IMG/VR virus record: IMGVR_UViG_3300008448_000009
Coordinates: 55,282 to 119,281 of that record
DNA: 64,000 nt
DNA from: a virus
Direction: 5' to 3' (one strand)
In this document: positions 49,579 to 56,838 of the stretch, piece after piece
Layout: each line of letters opens with the position of its first letter
Numbering within the stretch: the stretch's first letter is position 1
The notes under the pieces: generated by a model
What the model saw: the letters and a program-made list of their open reading frames with translations, nothing else
Told to the model about the DNA's origin: nothing
Databases searched by the model: none
Position numbers and translations under genes: made by a program

Positions 49579-50463
49579 TTATTTGACCATTACTAAAATT
49601 TCTTTTAGTGCTTTGTCGTTAGTTCTAGCACCTTGCTCTGTAAATAGATAATCACTATTTTCGTGACCTTTGGCAAAGTGGTTAGTATAGTGAGTAATAC
49701 CATTGAATAAACCAAATGCGGTTGCACCACTTTCTTTAAATTCCCACTCAATACATTCTTTCACTTTGTCGATAATAGCTATTGACTGCTTTCCTAAATC
49801 GGCATACTTGGTTAAATCGTAACCGAAAACCGATTGAATATATTTGTCAACTGCTTTTTGGTTGACTTTCACGCCATTTAAACGGATATACATTTCCTCT
49901 AATTTTTCAACTTGAGAAACGCACTTTGTAACATCGGCTAACATTCCCGCAATTTTGCCCTCGTTTCCGTTGGTATTACGAAACTTTGCTTTAAACTCGG
50001 TAAAAGTTTTTTTCATTCCGTTGGTGCAAATAAGTCTATACGTTTCCAAATACAAAGATGTAGCGGTATTTCCGTCATAACCTGTTTGCACGTTTAAAAT
50101 AACGTTGGTTGTATCTTCAACGCCACGCACGTTAGTAAAAGAAACTTTTGCAATAGGGATACTGAAACGAATTTTTTTGCCCTCTTTCATTTCAAAATAG
50201 TTAAGTTTGTCAATATCAAAACCGCTTTGTAAACTTGCATCACAAAACGCCTCGAAAATTGCTTTAGGTTGAGCCGAATTAAAATCTTTGCCCACAATAC
50301 CTAACTGATTTCCGCCCGTTTCTTTAAATAAACCGAAGCCATTTTCGATAGTAAATTTGTCGTCAACGCCCGTATATAACGGCATTTTCACCACGTTAAA
50401 TAATTGATTTTCAATCGTTTGCACCGCTTGGTGACTTTTTGCAATGTTTTCTAAAATGTTCAT
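49579..50463 (-). CDS. DUF932-family phage/plasmid protein
   Basis: A 294-residue protein with the DUF932 features known from phage and plasmid proteins: an N-terminal PLYTGVDD segment, a central IPIAKVSF strand, and GNTATSLYLETYRLICTNGM as the signature, followed by helical FKAKFRNTNGN. Function not established. TACATTTG promoter at 50515-50522, preceded by the TAAACTTAT motif. Confidence 0.72.
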   Translation of the reverse strand: MNILENIAKSHQAVQTIENQLFNVVKMPLYTGVDDKFTIENGFGLFKETGGNQLGIVGKDFNSAQPKAIFEAFCDASLQSGFDIDKLNYFEMKEGKKIRFSIPIAKVSFTNVRGVEDTTNVILNVQTGYDGNTATSLYLETYRLICTNGMKKTFTEFKAKFRNTNGNEGKIAGMLADVTKCVSQVEKLEEMYIRLNGVKVNQKAVDKYIQSVFGYDLTKYADLGKQSIAIIDKVKECIEWEFKESGATAFGLFNGITHYTNHFAKGHENSDYLFTEQGARTNDKALKEILVMVK

Positions 50464-50567
50464 TTTTGTAAGAATTTTAGGTTAAAAATTAAATTTTGTT
50501 CACTTTGAACACTGCAAATGTACATAAGTTTATTTAATATCCTAACTTTTTATATAAATTTATTTGC

Positions 50568-50602
50568 AAAGTTATTAACATCGTATTGTTAATAACTTTT
50601 TA
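50568..50602. terminator. AAGTTATTAACA inverted-repeat hairpin, second copy
   Basis: AAGTTATTAACA-TCGTAT-TGTTAATAACTT. Same stem as at 48124-48154 with a different loop; a likely terminator for the unit coming from the right. Confidence 0.6.
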
Positions 50603-50644
50603 TAGATAAATGTTTGGATATATGAAATTAATTTATTATACTAC

Positions 50645-50790
50645 ACGCGCACCCACACATCACGCGCATACATACGCGCCCACGCGTTTACACACATACG
50701 CGCACTGGTGCATACGTTACGCGCACCCACACGCGCACTCGTTTTCACATACGTGCATACGTGGTACATATATCGCGCGGACCAAACGTA
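50645..50790. repeat. CG/CA-alternating low-complexity block
   Basis: About 145 bases rich in ACGCGC, CACGCG and ATACGCG steps, strongly alternating purine and pyrimidine, in a genome otherwise poor in CG. Non-coding; the plus-strand frame through it is His/Thr/Ala repeats. Confidence 0.75.
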
Positions 50791-50795
50791 TAAGT

Positions 50796-51017
50796 TTATT
50801 TGATATTTGCTTGGTCATCAAGTTCAGCGACTTCAAATTGCACACGTGCCTCGTGGATGAATTGTTCATCGGTCATTGCCAATAAACTATCCTTAACTTC
50901 TTCGTTAAACCAAAATGATAGTTCGTTGGTTTCACTATTCATAAGGTTGTATAAACCTCGTGCCATTGACGTGCCTTGGTTGAGTGATATGGTTCCGACT
51001 TGTCTGATTACTTTCAT
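50796..51017 (-). CDS. Unknown 73-residue early-type protein
   Basis: Alpha/beta start followed by an acidic helix. Leader contains ACTAAATAAACTTAT directly before ATG. Upstream lies one copy of the ACACAAATGTGTACA motif, which may hold the promoter (CACATTTG). No family recognised. Confidence 0.6.
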   Translation of the reverse strand: MKVIRQVGTISLNQGTSMARGLYNLMNSETNELSFWFNEEVKDSLLAMTDEQFIHEARVQFEVAELDDQANIK

Positions 51018-51088
51018 ATAAGTTTATTTAGTTTGATATGCGCTCCCGCGGGGCGGGCTTGACACAAATGTGTACATGGGTTAAAGTA

Positions 51089-51121
51089 AATAAGCCTATC
51101 CATTACAGATAGGCTTATTCG
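51089..51121 (-). terminator. Terminator after the two-pass membrane protein gene
   Basis: AATAAGCCTATC-loop-GATAGGCTTATT hairpin downstream of the stop at 51130. Confidence 0.75.
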
Positions 51122-51129
51122 GGTTGTGT

Positions 51130-51399
51130 TTAGTAGTTGTTTTGCTTTAACGTTACTCGATAATTGGAAACGATATATTGTTTGGGTTGTGGTTGTTTAA
51201 CTTCCACGCAACGATGTTTACGCCAATAGCGTTTGGTACTTCTGCAACTGCTACAACTTTCAAATAGAATAACTATAAGAAACAATACGATAGCTATTGC
51301 GTAAGGTCTAAAGATACCGCTAAAGATAGCCATTACTTTGTTGCCACACCATATAAGGAAAGCAACGATTAAAAACTTGTGCCATTTGATTTTTTTCAT
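51130..51399 (-). CDS. Small membrane protein with Cys-rich basic tail
   Basis: An 89-residue protein from ATG 51399 (the promoter TATCTTTG at 51430-51437 excludes the longer start). Two hydrophobic segments (about 8-24 and 32-48), then CSSCRSTKRYWRKHRC. A membrane role such as superinfection exclusion or host membrane modification is possible; not provable. Confidence 0.65.
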   Translation of the reverse strand: MKKIKWHKFLIVAFLIWCGNKVMAIFSGIFRPYAIAIVLFLIVILFESCSSCRSTKRYWRKHRCVEVKQPQPKQYIVSNYRVTLKQNNY

Positions 51400-51441
51400 A
51401 TTGAATAAATTTAATTGTTTAATTGGGTTCAAAGATACAAA

Positions 51442-51645
51442 TTATTTTTTAATTTGTTCCTCATATTTTTTAACAATTTTTAATGCGTTATTGTATTCTC
51501 GTTTACCGATTAAAACAACTTTCTTTGCTATGGGTTTTTTAGCCACTTTTTTTGTGGGTTTAGCAACCTCAATAGCTTCTTTGATTTTGCTAATAACCTT
51601 AGCCGTTTTGGTATGTTTTTTCGTAGTTAACATTTTAACTGCCAT
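51442..51645 (-). CDS. Small basic Lys/Ala-rich protein
   Basis: A 67-residue protein with KK/AK/PTKK clusters resembling histone-tail or HU-like basic extensions. Likely binds nucleic acid non-specifically. Promoter TATCTTTG at 51670-51677. Confidence 0.65.
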   Translation of the reverse strand: MAVKMLTTKKHTKTAKVISKIKEAIEVAKPTKKVAKKPIAKKVVLIGKREYNNALKIVKKYEEQIKK

Positions 51646-51687
51646 AATATCTAATTTTTAAATGTGATGCAAAGATAGTAATATAAT

Positions 51688-52044
51688 TTAATAACACAAA
51701 TTTTTGTGTCTTTTTAATTCAGCTTTCATAAGTCTTTTTTCTCGTATAAGTTTATCTGAAAACAATCCATTCAACACTTGTTGCAATTCTTTGTTTGGTA
51801 TGGTGCAACAATCAAAGTTTGGGTGAAAATGAATAAACTTATTTAGTTGTTCCCAATAGAAACCAAACTCCAACGTCGGTTCACCGCTTTCAATCGTTTC
51901 TGCCGTACCTTTGTCAAACGCTTGGATATATTCCATTAGCTTGGGGATATCTTTGCTTAAATCGATTAATTGTATCGGGTTGCCATGTAACATTTGATAT
52001 ATTTCGGGCAATAAGTGTGGATAGTTTTCGGTATAATAACCCAT
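51688..52044 (-). CDS. Unknown 118-residue early-type protein
   Basis: Helical protein with several Tyr/His/Pro. Joined to the upstream micro-gene by the linker with TAAACTTAT. No family recognised. Confidence 0.62.
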   Translation of the reverse strand: MGYYTENYPHLLPEIYQMLHGNPIQLIDLSKDIPKLMEYIQAFDKGTAETIESGEPTLEFGFYWEQLNKFIHFHPNFDCCTIPNKELQQVLNGLFSDKLIREKRLMKAELKRHKNLCY

Positions 52045-52050
52045 ATAAGT

Positions 52051-52116
52051 TTATTTGTTTGGTTTAATGATTTTATCAACCATTGCACCGATTAGTCCTT
52101 GAATGTTTGATTTCAT
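52051..52116 (-). CDS. 21-residue micro-gene between two linkers
   Basis: ATG 52116 to TAA 52051-52053, encoding MKSNIQGLIGAMVDKIIKPNK. It has the standard AATAAACTTATATG junction upstream and its stop is the TAA of the next junction. The conserved context on both sides is the only reason to call it; peptide is amphipathic. Confidence 0.45.
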   Translation of the reverse strand: MKSNIQGLIGAMVDKIIKPNK

Positions 52117-52122
52117 ATAAGT

Positions 52123-52263
52123 TTATTCGTTATCTTCTATTAAACAATCTTCACAAGCGTTGCAAGAATAACAATAACTGCAACCGCAACCATTTTCTGT
52201 GTTGCCACAATCACAACAATTAAACATATCATTGCAAGGTCTGTTTGTTCCGTTGGTACACAT
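52123..52263 (-). CDS. 46-residue cysteine-rich peptide
   Basis: Eleven Cys in 46 residues, arranged as CCDCG, CGCSYC and CNACEDC, like a metallothionein or compact zinc-binding peptide. ATG 52263 is preceded by the TAAACTTAT linker and its stop TAA forms the next linker. The cytoplasm is reducing, so metal binding is more likely than disulfides. Missed by length-based gene callers. Confidence 0.65.
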   Translation of the reverse strand: MCTNGTNRPCNDMFNCCDCGNTENGCGCSYCYSCNACEDCLIEDNE

Positions 52264-52278
52264 AGTAAATAAGTTTAT

Positions 52279-52479
52279 TTAGTTTAAATTCATTTCGTAT
52301 TTGTATAGCACTTCTGCCATTTGTTCGGGCGTTTGTTTGTGTTGTGCAAAGGTTATCCAACTTCTATGAATGTTGATTAATTGTTTACAACGTTCATCAA
52401 TCATATTAGCTTTATCGTATTTGGTATCTTTTAGCTTTTTAGCCAAACATAGTCTGATTTCTTTTTCAACGTTTTCCAT
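52279..52479 (-). CDS. Unknown 66-residue helical protein
   Basis: Charged helical protein (EKEIRLCLAKKLKDTKYDK). The linker TAAACTTAT lies before the start. No family recognised. Confidence 0.6.
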   Translation of the reverse strand: MENVEKEIRLCLAKKLKDTKYDKANMIDERCKQLINIHRSWITFAQHKQTPEQMAEVLYKYEMNLN

Positions 52480-52491
52480 AACTAAATAAGT

Positions 52492-52785
52492 TTATTTGGT
52501 TGTTACAAATTTTGAAAAGTCAAGCCAAAATGCTTGGTACATTTGTCCGTTGTTATCTTGAAAAATAACTCTTGGACTGCCACCATAGTTAACCATTAAC
52601 AAAGTAGTTAATTCAGTCCCTATTGGTTGTATTACTTCGGTTGTATTGGTTGTTATATCTAAATCAGCAACCTTGCTAACTGCATACGTTTTAAATTCGG
52701 TAATAGTTGAGCCAACAAAGTTATATGAATTTTGGATAACTTCAACCAATAAGTTGGGCGCAAAAGTTTTTTTAGTTAGTTTCAT
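52492..52785 (-). CDS. Unknown 97-residue beta-rich protein
   Basis: Beta-rich small protein, last part FQDNNGQMYQAFWLDFSKF. Linker with TAAACTTATATG precedes the start, and the stop of the 40-residue gene is inside that linker. Confidence 0.6.
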   Translation of the reverse strand: MKLTKKTFAPNLLVEVIQNSYNFVGSTITEFKTYAVSKVADLDITTNTTEVIQPIGTELTTLLMVNYGGSPRVIFQDNNGQMYQAFWLDFSKFVTTK

Positions 52786-52795
52786 ATAAGTTTAT

Positions 52796-52918
52796 TTAGT
52801 TTACACAAATTGTTGTAAAATCGTTATACGTTTTCAACGTAATTTGTACGAAAGGTTTTTGTTTCAATTCGATTTCAACTTTTTTGTTGTTCTGTTTAAG
52901 ACTGATAAAGTAAGCCAT
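52796..52918 (-). CDS. 40-residue first gene of an early operon
   Basis: ATG 52918, TAA 52796-52798. Peptide rich in Lys/Gln with alternating strands (KKVEIELKQK, VQITLKTY). It directly follows a complete promoter-leader cassette (TATCTTTGCATCG, then TTAAACCAATTAAACTTAT), which strongly supports it. Confidence 0.62.
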   Translation of the reverse strand: MAYFISLKQNNKKVEIELKQKPFVQITLKTYNDFTTICVN

Positions 52919-52946
52919 TGTGATAAGTTTAATTGGTTTAACGATG

Positions 52947-52996
52947 CAAAGATATACAAATAAAATAACCTACCAAACAAATGATAGGTTATTTTC
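52947..52996 (-). promoter_or_regulatory. Fused terminator hairpin and early promoter
   Basis: Stem AATAACCTA/TAGGTTATT (52961-52993) terminates the gene at 53031. Its loop and 3' arm contain TTTGGTAG, the probable -33 region of the next promoter, whose -7 box TATCTTTG is at 52947-52954. Confidence 0.65.
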
Positions 52997-53030
52997 TCAA
53001 AAAATTCACTTATACGAAAAGCAAATAAGT

Positions 53031-53288
53031 TTATCTACTACGTTTGTGTCGTTGGTCAAACTTGTAAAGTAGTTCGATGTAAATATGTTCTCTAATACAA
53101 CCAAAATAGTAGTATTTTATTTCGTGCATTATCTTAACACTAACTGCACAAATATTCAACCCTACGGGCGAAATATGTTGAAAATTGCCTTGACCTTTCA
53201 AAGTCAGTTGCATTTTGTTGTTAATGTTGGCTTGACAAAAGTCAGCAAGTTGTTGCTCTGATGCGTTAAATAATTGTTCGTGTAACAT
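53031..53288 (-). CDS. Unknown 85-residue early-type protein
   Basis: Mixed protein with Cys/His residues (CAVSVKIMHEIKYYYFGC). Promoter TATCTTTG at 53320-53327 with leader AACCAATTAATCTTTAT. No family recognised. Confidence 0.6.
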   Translation of the reverse strand: MLHEQLFNASEQQLADFCQANINNKMQLTLKGQGNFQHISPVGLNICAVSVKIMHEIKYYYFGCIREHIYIELLYKFDQRHKRSR

Positions 53289-53377
53289 TGTGATAAAGAT
53301 TAATTGGTTAATTCTTCTGCAAAGATAAACAAATAATCTTATCCACCAAACATTTTTTCAATTATTTTCAAATAAAC

Positions 53378-53776
53378 TTATTCAAGACTTTCAGCACGTT
53401 CCACAAGTTCCTCATAAGTAAATAAGTTTAGACGTTCTATCCTTTCTTTTAACCTATCTACGTTATTGGGTGTTACTGCAATAGTATCGTGAATACTTTG
53501 CAAGTGTTTCCATTCTTCGTTTGTCAGTATTCCAACAACTTCGGGTTTAAATATTCCCTCTTGTTGTTCTTCGTTTTCAGACAATACATCAATAATATCT
53601 TTGTATATTCCAAACTTTGGTTCAATCATATTCTTTCCAGCTACACACATTTTTTTATCTTTCGTAAGATACTCACAAGTTTGATTATCTTTGTTAAAAC
53701 CACAAGTGCTTGGGTCTTTCAAATAAGGTGCTATTTGTGAGAGTGCAAACTCTTTTATTTCTTCGGGTGTTTTCAT
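53378..53776 (-). CDS. Unknown 132-residue early-type protein
   Basis: Starts MKTPEEIKEFALSQIAPYL. Central Cys pair in CGFNKDNQTCEYL plus CVAGKNM suggests a small metal site or redox pair. Promoter TATCTTTG at 53807-53814, leader ATCAATTAAACTTATAT. No family recognised. Confidence 0.62.
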   Translation of the reverse strand: MKTPEEIKEFALSQIAPYLKDPSTCGFNKDNQTCEYLTKDKKMCVAGKNMIEPKFGIYKDIIDVLSENEEQQEGIFKPEVVGILTNEEWKHLQSIHDTIAVTPNNVDRLKERIERLNLFTYEELVERAESLE

Positions 53777-53873
53777 TTTGATATAAGTTTAATTGATTAT
53801 TGAGTGCAAAGATACAACAATATTTGATATATGCAAATTTATTTCGCGCGTAGACGCAATTGTGTACATAAGG

Positions 53874-54119
53874 TTATGTGATTTTGATATAGTCGCCTTT
53901 GGCTAACCATATTTCCATTTCGCCATAAGTTAAGATACTATCCACTTTGCAAGTCATAACCAAATATTGTTTATATTGTGGGTCTTTGTTTGTTTTAAGG
54001 CTCTTGCGTTCAACAATAAAGTTCAGACTTTCAACAACTTGTTGGTATTGATACAACGCTGATTTGCCTTTAAGTTTGGCAACCAACACACCCTCTTTGG
54101 TTCTAAATTCTAATTCCAT
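53874..54119 (-). CDS. Unknown 81-residue protein
   Basis: Small alpha/beta protein (MELEFRTKEGVLVAKLKGKSALYQYQ). Linker CCAAATAAACTTATATG before the start; last gene of a four-gene operon starting at 54929. Confidence 0.6.
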   Translation of the reverse strand: MELEFRTKEGVLVAKLKGKSALYQYQQVVESLNFIVERKSLKTNKDPQYKQYLVMTCKVDSILTYGEMEIWLAKGDYIKIT

Positions 54120-54125
54120 ATAAGT

Positions 54126-54347
54126 TTATTTGGTTCTCATTTTTACATAGTTTCTAACTCTGTCAGCTATTTCTTCTGATACATCGCCATTCCCAATATT
54201 CGACCTTACTTCGTTGGTTTCACGATTATAAGTGAAACTATAATTAAACCCCGAAAGATTTTTGTCGGGTTGATACGATGCTGAAAGATGCACGATAGGG
54301 TTGTTCTCAAACCTATTGGGTGTAAATGTATATTTGCTCATTACCAT
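54126..54347 (-). CDS. Unknown 73-residue protein
   Basis: Beta-rich, with NPIVHLSASYQPDKN and YSFTYNRETNEV strands. Linker TAAACTTATTCACT before ATG 54347. No family recognised. Confidence 0.6.
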   Translation of the reverse strand: MVMSKYTFTPNRFENNPIVHLSASYQPDKNLSGFNYSFTYNRETNEVRSNIGNGDVSEEIADRVRNYVKMRTK

Positions 54348-54362
54348 AGTGAATAAGTTTAT

Positions 54363-54659
54363 TTAGTCTACAATACCATTACCATAATACAAGTTGAAAT
54401 GTTTGCCTTTGAAGTCGTCAGACTTCAACCATTCTCTATAACGTTCAGTAACGTTTTTGTCGGCAAATTCGTAATAGTGTCCGTTGCAATAACGCAACTG
54501 ATTATTCTTTTTGTAAAACTCCTCAAATAAACTTATTTCGTTTTCAGCGTGTAGGGTTTCACTATGTTTGTATTCGGGTTTAGTATCTTGGTATCTAAAA
54601 CCACTTTCAGTAACAACTGATTTGTTTGCGGGTGCAAAGTAATTTAATGTAACTTCCAT
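54363..54659 (-). CDS. Unknown 98-residue protein
   Basis: Aromatic-rich small protein (RYCNGHYYEFADKNV, HFNLYYGNG). Leader CCAAATAAACTTATATC precedes the start. No family recognised. Confidence 0.6.
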   Translation of the reverse strand: MEVTLNYFAPANKSVVTESGFRYQDTKPEYKHSETLHAENEISLFEEFYKKNNQLRYCNGHYYEFADKNVTERYREWLKSDDFKGKHFNLYYGNGIVD

Positions 54660-54671
54660 TTTGATATAAGT

Positions 54672-54929
54672 TTATTTGGTATTTCTGCTTAATACAAATT
54701 TTTCAATAAAATCCCCATTATCCCATTTGGTTTGTAGTATTGAAAATTCGCCTTTGTTCAATGAATTTAAGTACTCGGTACGTGAGGTTTTAACCCCATT
54801 AAGTTTTCCCGAATAACCAATTTGGTTAAACTCTTTTCGTTGTTGTTCAGATAAAAAATGTAGTGGGTGTCCGAAAATTTCCCTAACTTCGCCCATTGAA
54901 GTTTCAAATTGATAGGTTTCAAGTGCCAT
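54672..54929 (-). CDS. Unknown 85-residue protein, first gene of operon
   Basis: Mixed protein with FGHPLHFLSEQQRKEFNQIGYSG. Promoter TACATTTG at 54959-54966 and leader AACCAATTAAACTTATATC. No family recognised. Confidence 0.6.
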   Translation of the reverse strand: MALETYQFETSMGEVREIFGHPLHFLSEQQRKEFNQIGYSGKLNGVKTSRTEYLNSLNKGEFSILQTKWDNGDFIEKFVLSRNTK

Positions 54930-54991
54930 TTTGATATAAGTTTAATTGGTTTCCGTTGCAAATGTATAACAAATAAATTTAACTACCAAAA

Positions 54992-55309
54992 TTATGAGTA
55001 ATAAATTTTAAAATCTTTTGGGTTGTCAATTGACAACTGCATTAACTCTTTTACACGCTCTTGGGTTAAAGTGCTACCAAATTTTAAGTCGCTCCAAAGT
55101 TGGTTAATAGTAAACGAAAACTCCTTTTTATATTTGATATTTTCTAACCAAACACACTTAATTCCACGTTGTCGATTAAACCCTAATTCATTTTGAATTG
55201 TGTGTAGGTCTTGGTTCAACGTATGGTTATCAATTTCGCCACTTAAATATTGTCTAAACTTATCCAATACAAATTTTCGATACTTGATATAGTTTCTATC
55301 TTCTTTCAT
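54992..55309 (-). CDS. Unknown 105-residue protein
   Basis: Helical, Tyr/Lys-rich. Linker ACTAAATAAACTTATATG joins it to the oxygenase-like gene upstream. No family recognised. Confidence 0.6.
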   Translation of the reverse strand: MKEDRNYIKYRKFVLDKFRQYLSGEIDNHTLNQDLHTIQNELGFNRQRGIKCVWLENIKYKKEFSFTINQLWSDLKFGSTLTQERVKELMQLSIDNPKDFKIYYS

Positions 55310-55319
55310 ATAAGTTTAT

Positions 55320-55922
55320 TTAGTTTGCAAGGCTTGGGTAGTCCATTGGCAACGTTATACGAAACAACACTCTAAAAACATCTTTATCGACTGGCAAACT
55401 CTCGTGTATGAATTGACTATTACCATAATACACTTGGTTAGCATCTAACATAAAGCCTTCATCTAAGTTTATGTGAGAACAATCGCCACCCTCTTTGGCA
55501 TCTGCATCAAAGTTCCCAATCCAACCTTTACAAGCTGAATAGTTAGAAGCTATCAACATTCCACCATTGGGATTTGCATAAGACAATGCGTGTTCTTGGC
55601 TATTGAGTTTAACACCATTTTCACCAACTTTCCAACCATTACCGCCACTATTTCCCCAACTTGATACACTTGGTAAAAAGTTTCCGTCAATGTGTGGTGC
55701 GCCACGTCTTAAGGTCTTGTCTTTCTTGACAAACTTGCCGTGAACAGTTAGATAAGCCGTTCCAATTCGGTTAGGTAGATTTTTAACCATTTGCTCAACT
55801 GCATCGATAAACTCGTTAGGTAGCGTTGATAAATCCGATAGGTCAAAAGGTAGCATTGATACTTCGCCTTTGTGATAAGGTAGTTCAATAGCGTTCAATG
55901 GTTTTGCATAACTTGTTAACAT
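55320..55922 (-). CDS. Possible 2-oxoglutarate/Fe(II) oxygenase-like protein
   Basis: A 200-residue protein. PHIDGNF (His77, Asp79) with a distal His173 in FIHESLP and Arg184 or Arg188 in VFRVLFRIT reproduces the HxD...H...R iron and 2-oxoglutarate pattern within a beta-rich sequence. Such enzymes in phages can modify bases, proteins or small molecules. The call rests on residue spacing, not a full domain match. Promoter TATCTTTG at 55951-55958, leader AACCAATTAAACTTATTT. Confidence 0.5.
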   Translation of the reverse strand: MLTSYAKPLNAIELPYHKGEVSMLPFDLSDLSTLPNEFIDAVEQMVKNLPNRIGTAYLTVHGKFVKKDKTLRRGAPHIDGNFLPSVSSWGNSGGNGWKVGENGVKLNSQEHALSYANPNGGMLIASNYSACKGWIGNFDADAKEGGDCSHINLDEGFMLDANQVYYGNSQFIHESLPVDKDVFRVLFRITLPMDYPSLAN

Positions 55923-55991
55923 AATAAATAAGTTTAATTGGTTTCTAGGACAAAGATAAAAAGAATAAATTTAACTACCAAACATTTTAAC

Positions 55992-56076
55992 AAAAAAAAA
56001 GCGTGGGTTTATCAAGTCCACGCTTTCCAACATTAATGTTTAACCAATTATCACTTACAAAATGTGATTTCTTTAA
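55992..56076 (-). ncRNA. Candidate small RNA with own promoter and terminator
   Basis: TACCTTTG box at 56082-56089 would start a transcript near 56076. A strong terminator (AAAGCGTGG/CCACGCTTT stem then nine T on the minus strand) ends it near 55992, with no gene between. The RNA contains GTAAGTGATAATTGGTT, which can pair with the early leader AACCAATTAAACTTAT in two helices of 9 and 5-6 bp. Confidence 0.5.
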
Positions 56077-56121
56077 GGTTGCAAAGGTACAACATTTATT
56101 CTATATATAACAAAAAAGTTA

Positions 56122-56349
56122 TTAACATTTTTCTAACATCGCTTTTAGTTCCTCGTAACTAAGTTTATTTGTTATATCGTCATTGGTACATATCGCCCAA
56201 ATGCTACCATTGAAAACCAACGGCATATATTCGTTCGTTGTACTTGCCAAACAAAAATAACCTTTAGCTTTGATAAGGTTAACTATTTCAGTACGTTGTT
56301 CATTGGTACAAAAAATACCATTCGGTAAACCATCGCCTTTATTAAACAT
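56122..56349 (-). CDS. Unknown 75-residue early-type protein
   Basis: Alpha/beta with a central Cys and aromatic residues (YFCLASTTNEYMPLVFNG). Linker CAAATAAACTTATATG before ATG. Third gene of an operon. No family recognised. Confidence 0.6.
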   Translation of the reverse strand: MFNKGDGLPNGIFCTNEQRTEIVNLIKAKGYFCLASTTNEYMPLVFNGSIWAICTNDDITNKLSYEELKAMLEKC

Positions 56350-56355
56350 ATAAGT

Positions 56356-56532
56356 TTATTTGATTGGGTTATCTCTACGCCACTTTCTAATTGCATCGGT
56401 CATTGAATAAAAGAAAAATCTTACTCCTTGAATTTCAACAACGCCACTACGAAACTTATAAGCCGTAACGCCATTCCTAACTTTTTTCTCTGCTACGATT
56501 GGTGTAGCATCTAAATACATTGGATAACTCAT
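56356..56532 (-). CDS. Unknown 58-residue protein
   Basis: ATG 56532 overlaps the upstream stop (ATGA). Basic beta-rich peptide (VRNGVTAYKFRSGVVEIQGVRFFFY). Its TAA is part of the next linker. Real gene by context. Confidence 0.58.
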   Translation of the reverse strand: MSYPMYLDATPIVAEKKVRNGVTAYKFRSGVVEIQGVRFFFYSMTDAIRKWRRDNPIK

Positions 56533-56747
56533 AACCTTTTTGCCGTTCTTGTTACCTCAACAATTCTACAATAATTTTCAATTTCATCAAGTGGTATTCT
56601 ACCATACTTAACGCTTGAATAATACCCTTGAAATTCGTAACGCTTAACCCACTCTTTTAGTTTTTGTTCTGCAACTTCGGGACTTGGATAAGTTTCTTCT
56701 CTATCAATAGCAAAGCCATCGGGACTAAAAACTTCAAATTGTGCCAT
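56529..56747 (-). CDS. Unknown 72-residue protein, first gene of operon
   Basis: Small alpha/beta protein (MAQFEVFSPDGFAIDREETY). Promoter TACATTTG at 56777-56784, leader AACCAATTAAACTTATATT. Shape resembles small WGR- or DUF-type folds but no match is claimed. Confidence 0.6.
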   Translation of the reverse strand: MAQFEVFSPDGFAIDREETYPSPEVAEQKLKEWVKRYEFQGYYSSVKYGRIPLDEIENYCRIVEVTRTAKRL

Positions 56748-56788
56748 AAGAATATAAGTTTAATTGGTTAGTGGTGCAAATGTAAAAA

Positions 56789-56830
56789 GAAAAATCCACA
56801 CTACCAAAAATAATGTGGATTTTTTTTTTC
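56789..56830 (-). terminator. Terminator fused to next promoter
   Basis: ATCCACA/TGTGGAT stem with TTTGGTAG in the loop, T run, then the TACATTTG box of the next gene within 5 bases. Confidence 0.7.
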
Positions 56831-56838
56831 ATATAAGT

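Noticed and set aside
50610-50885. A 91-residue plus-strand frame rich in His/Ala/Thr
   Set aside because: It is the translation of the CG/CA-alternating block, with no promoter, leader motif or domain, and it overlaps the real minus-strand gene at 50796.
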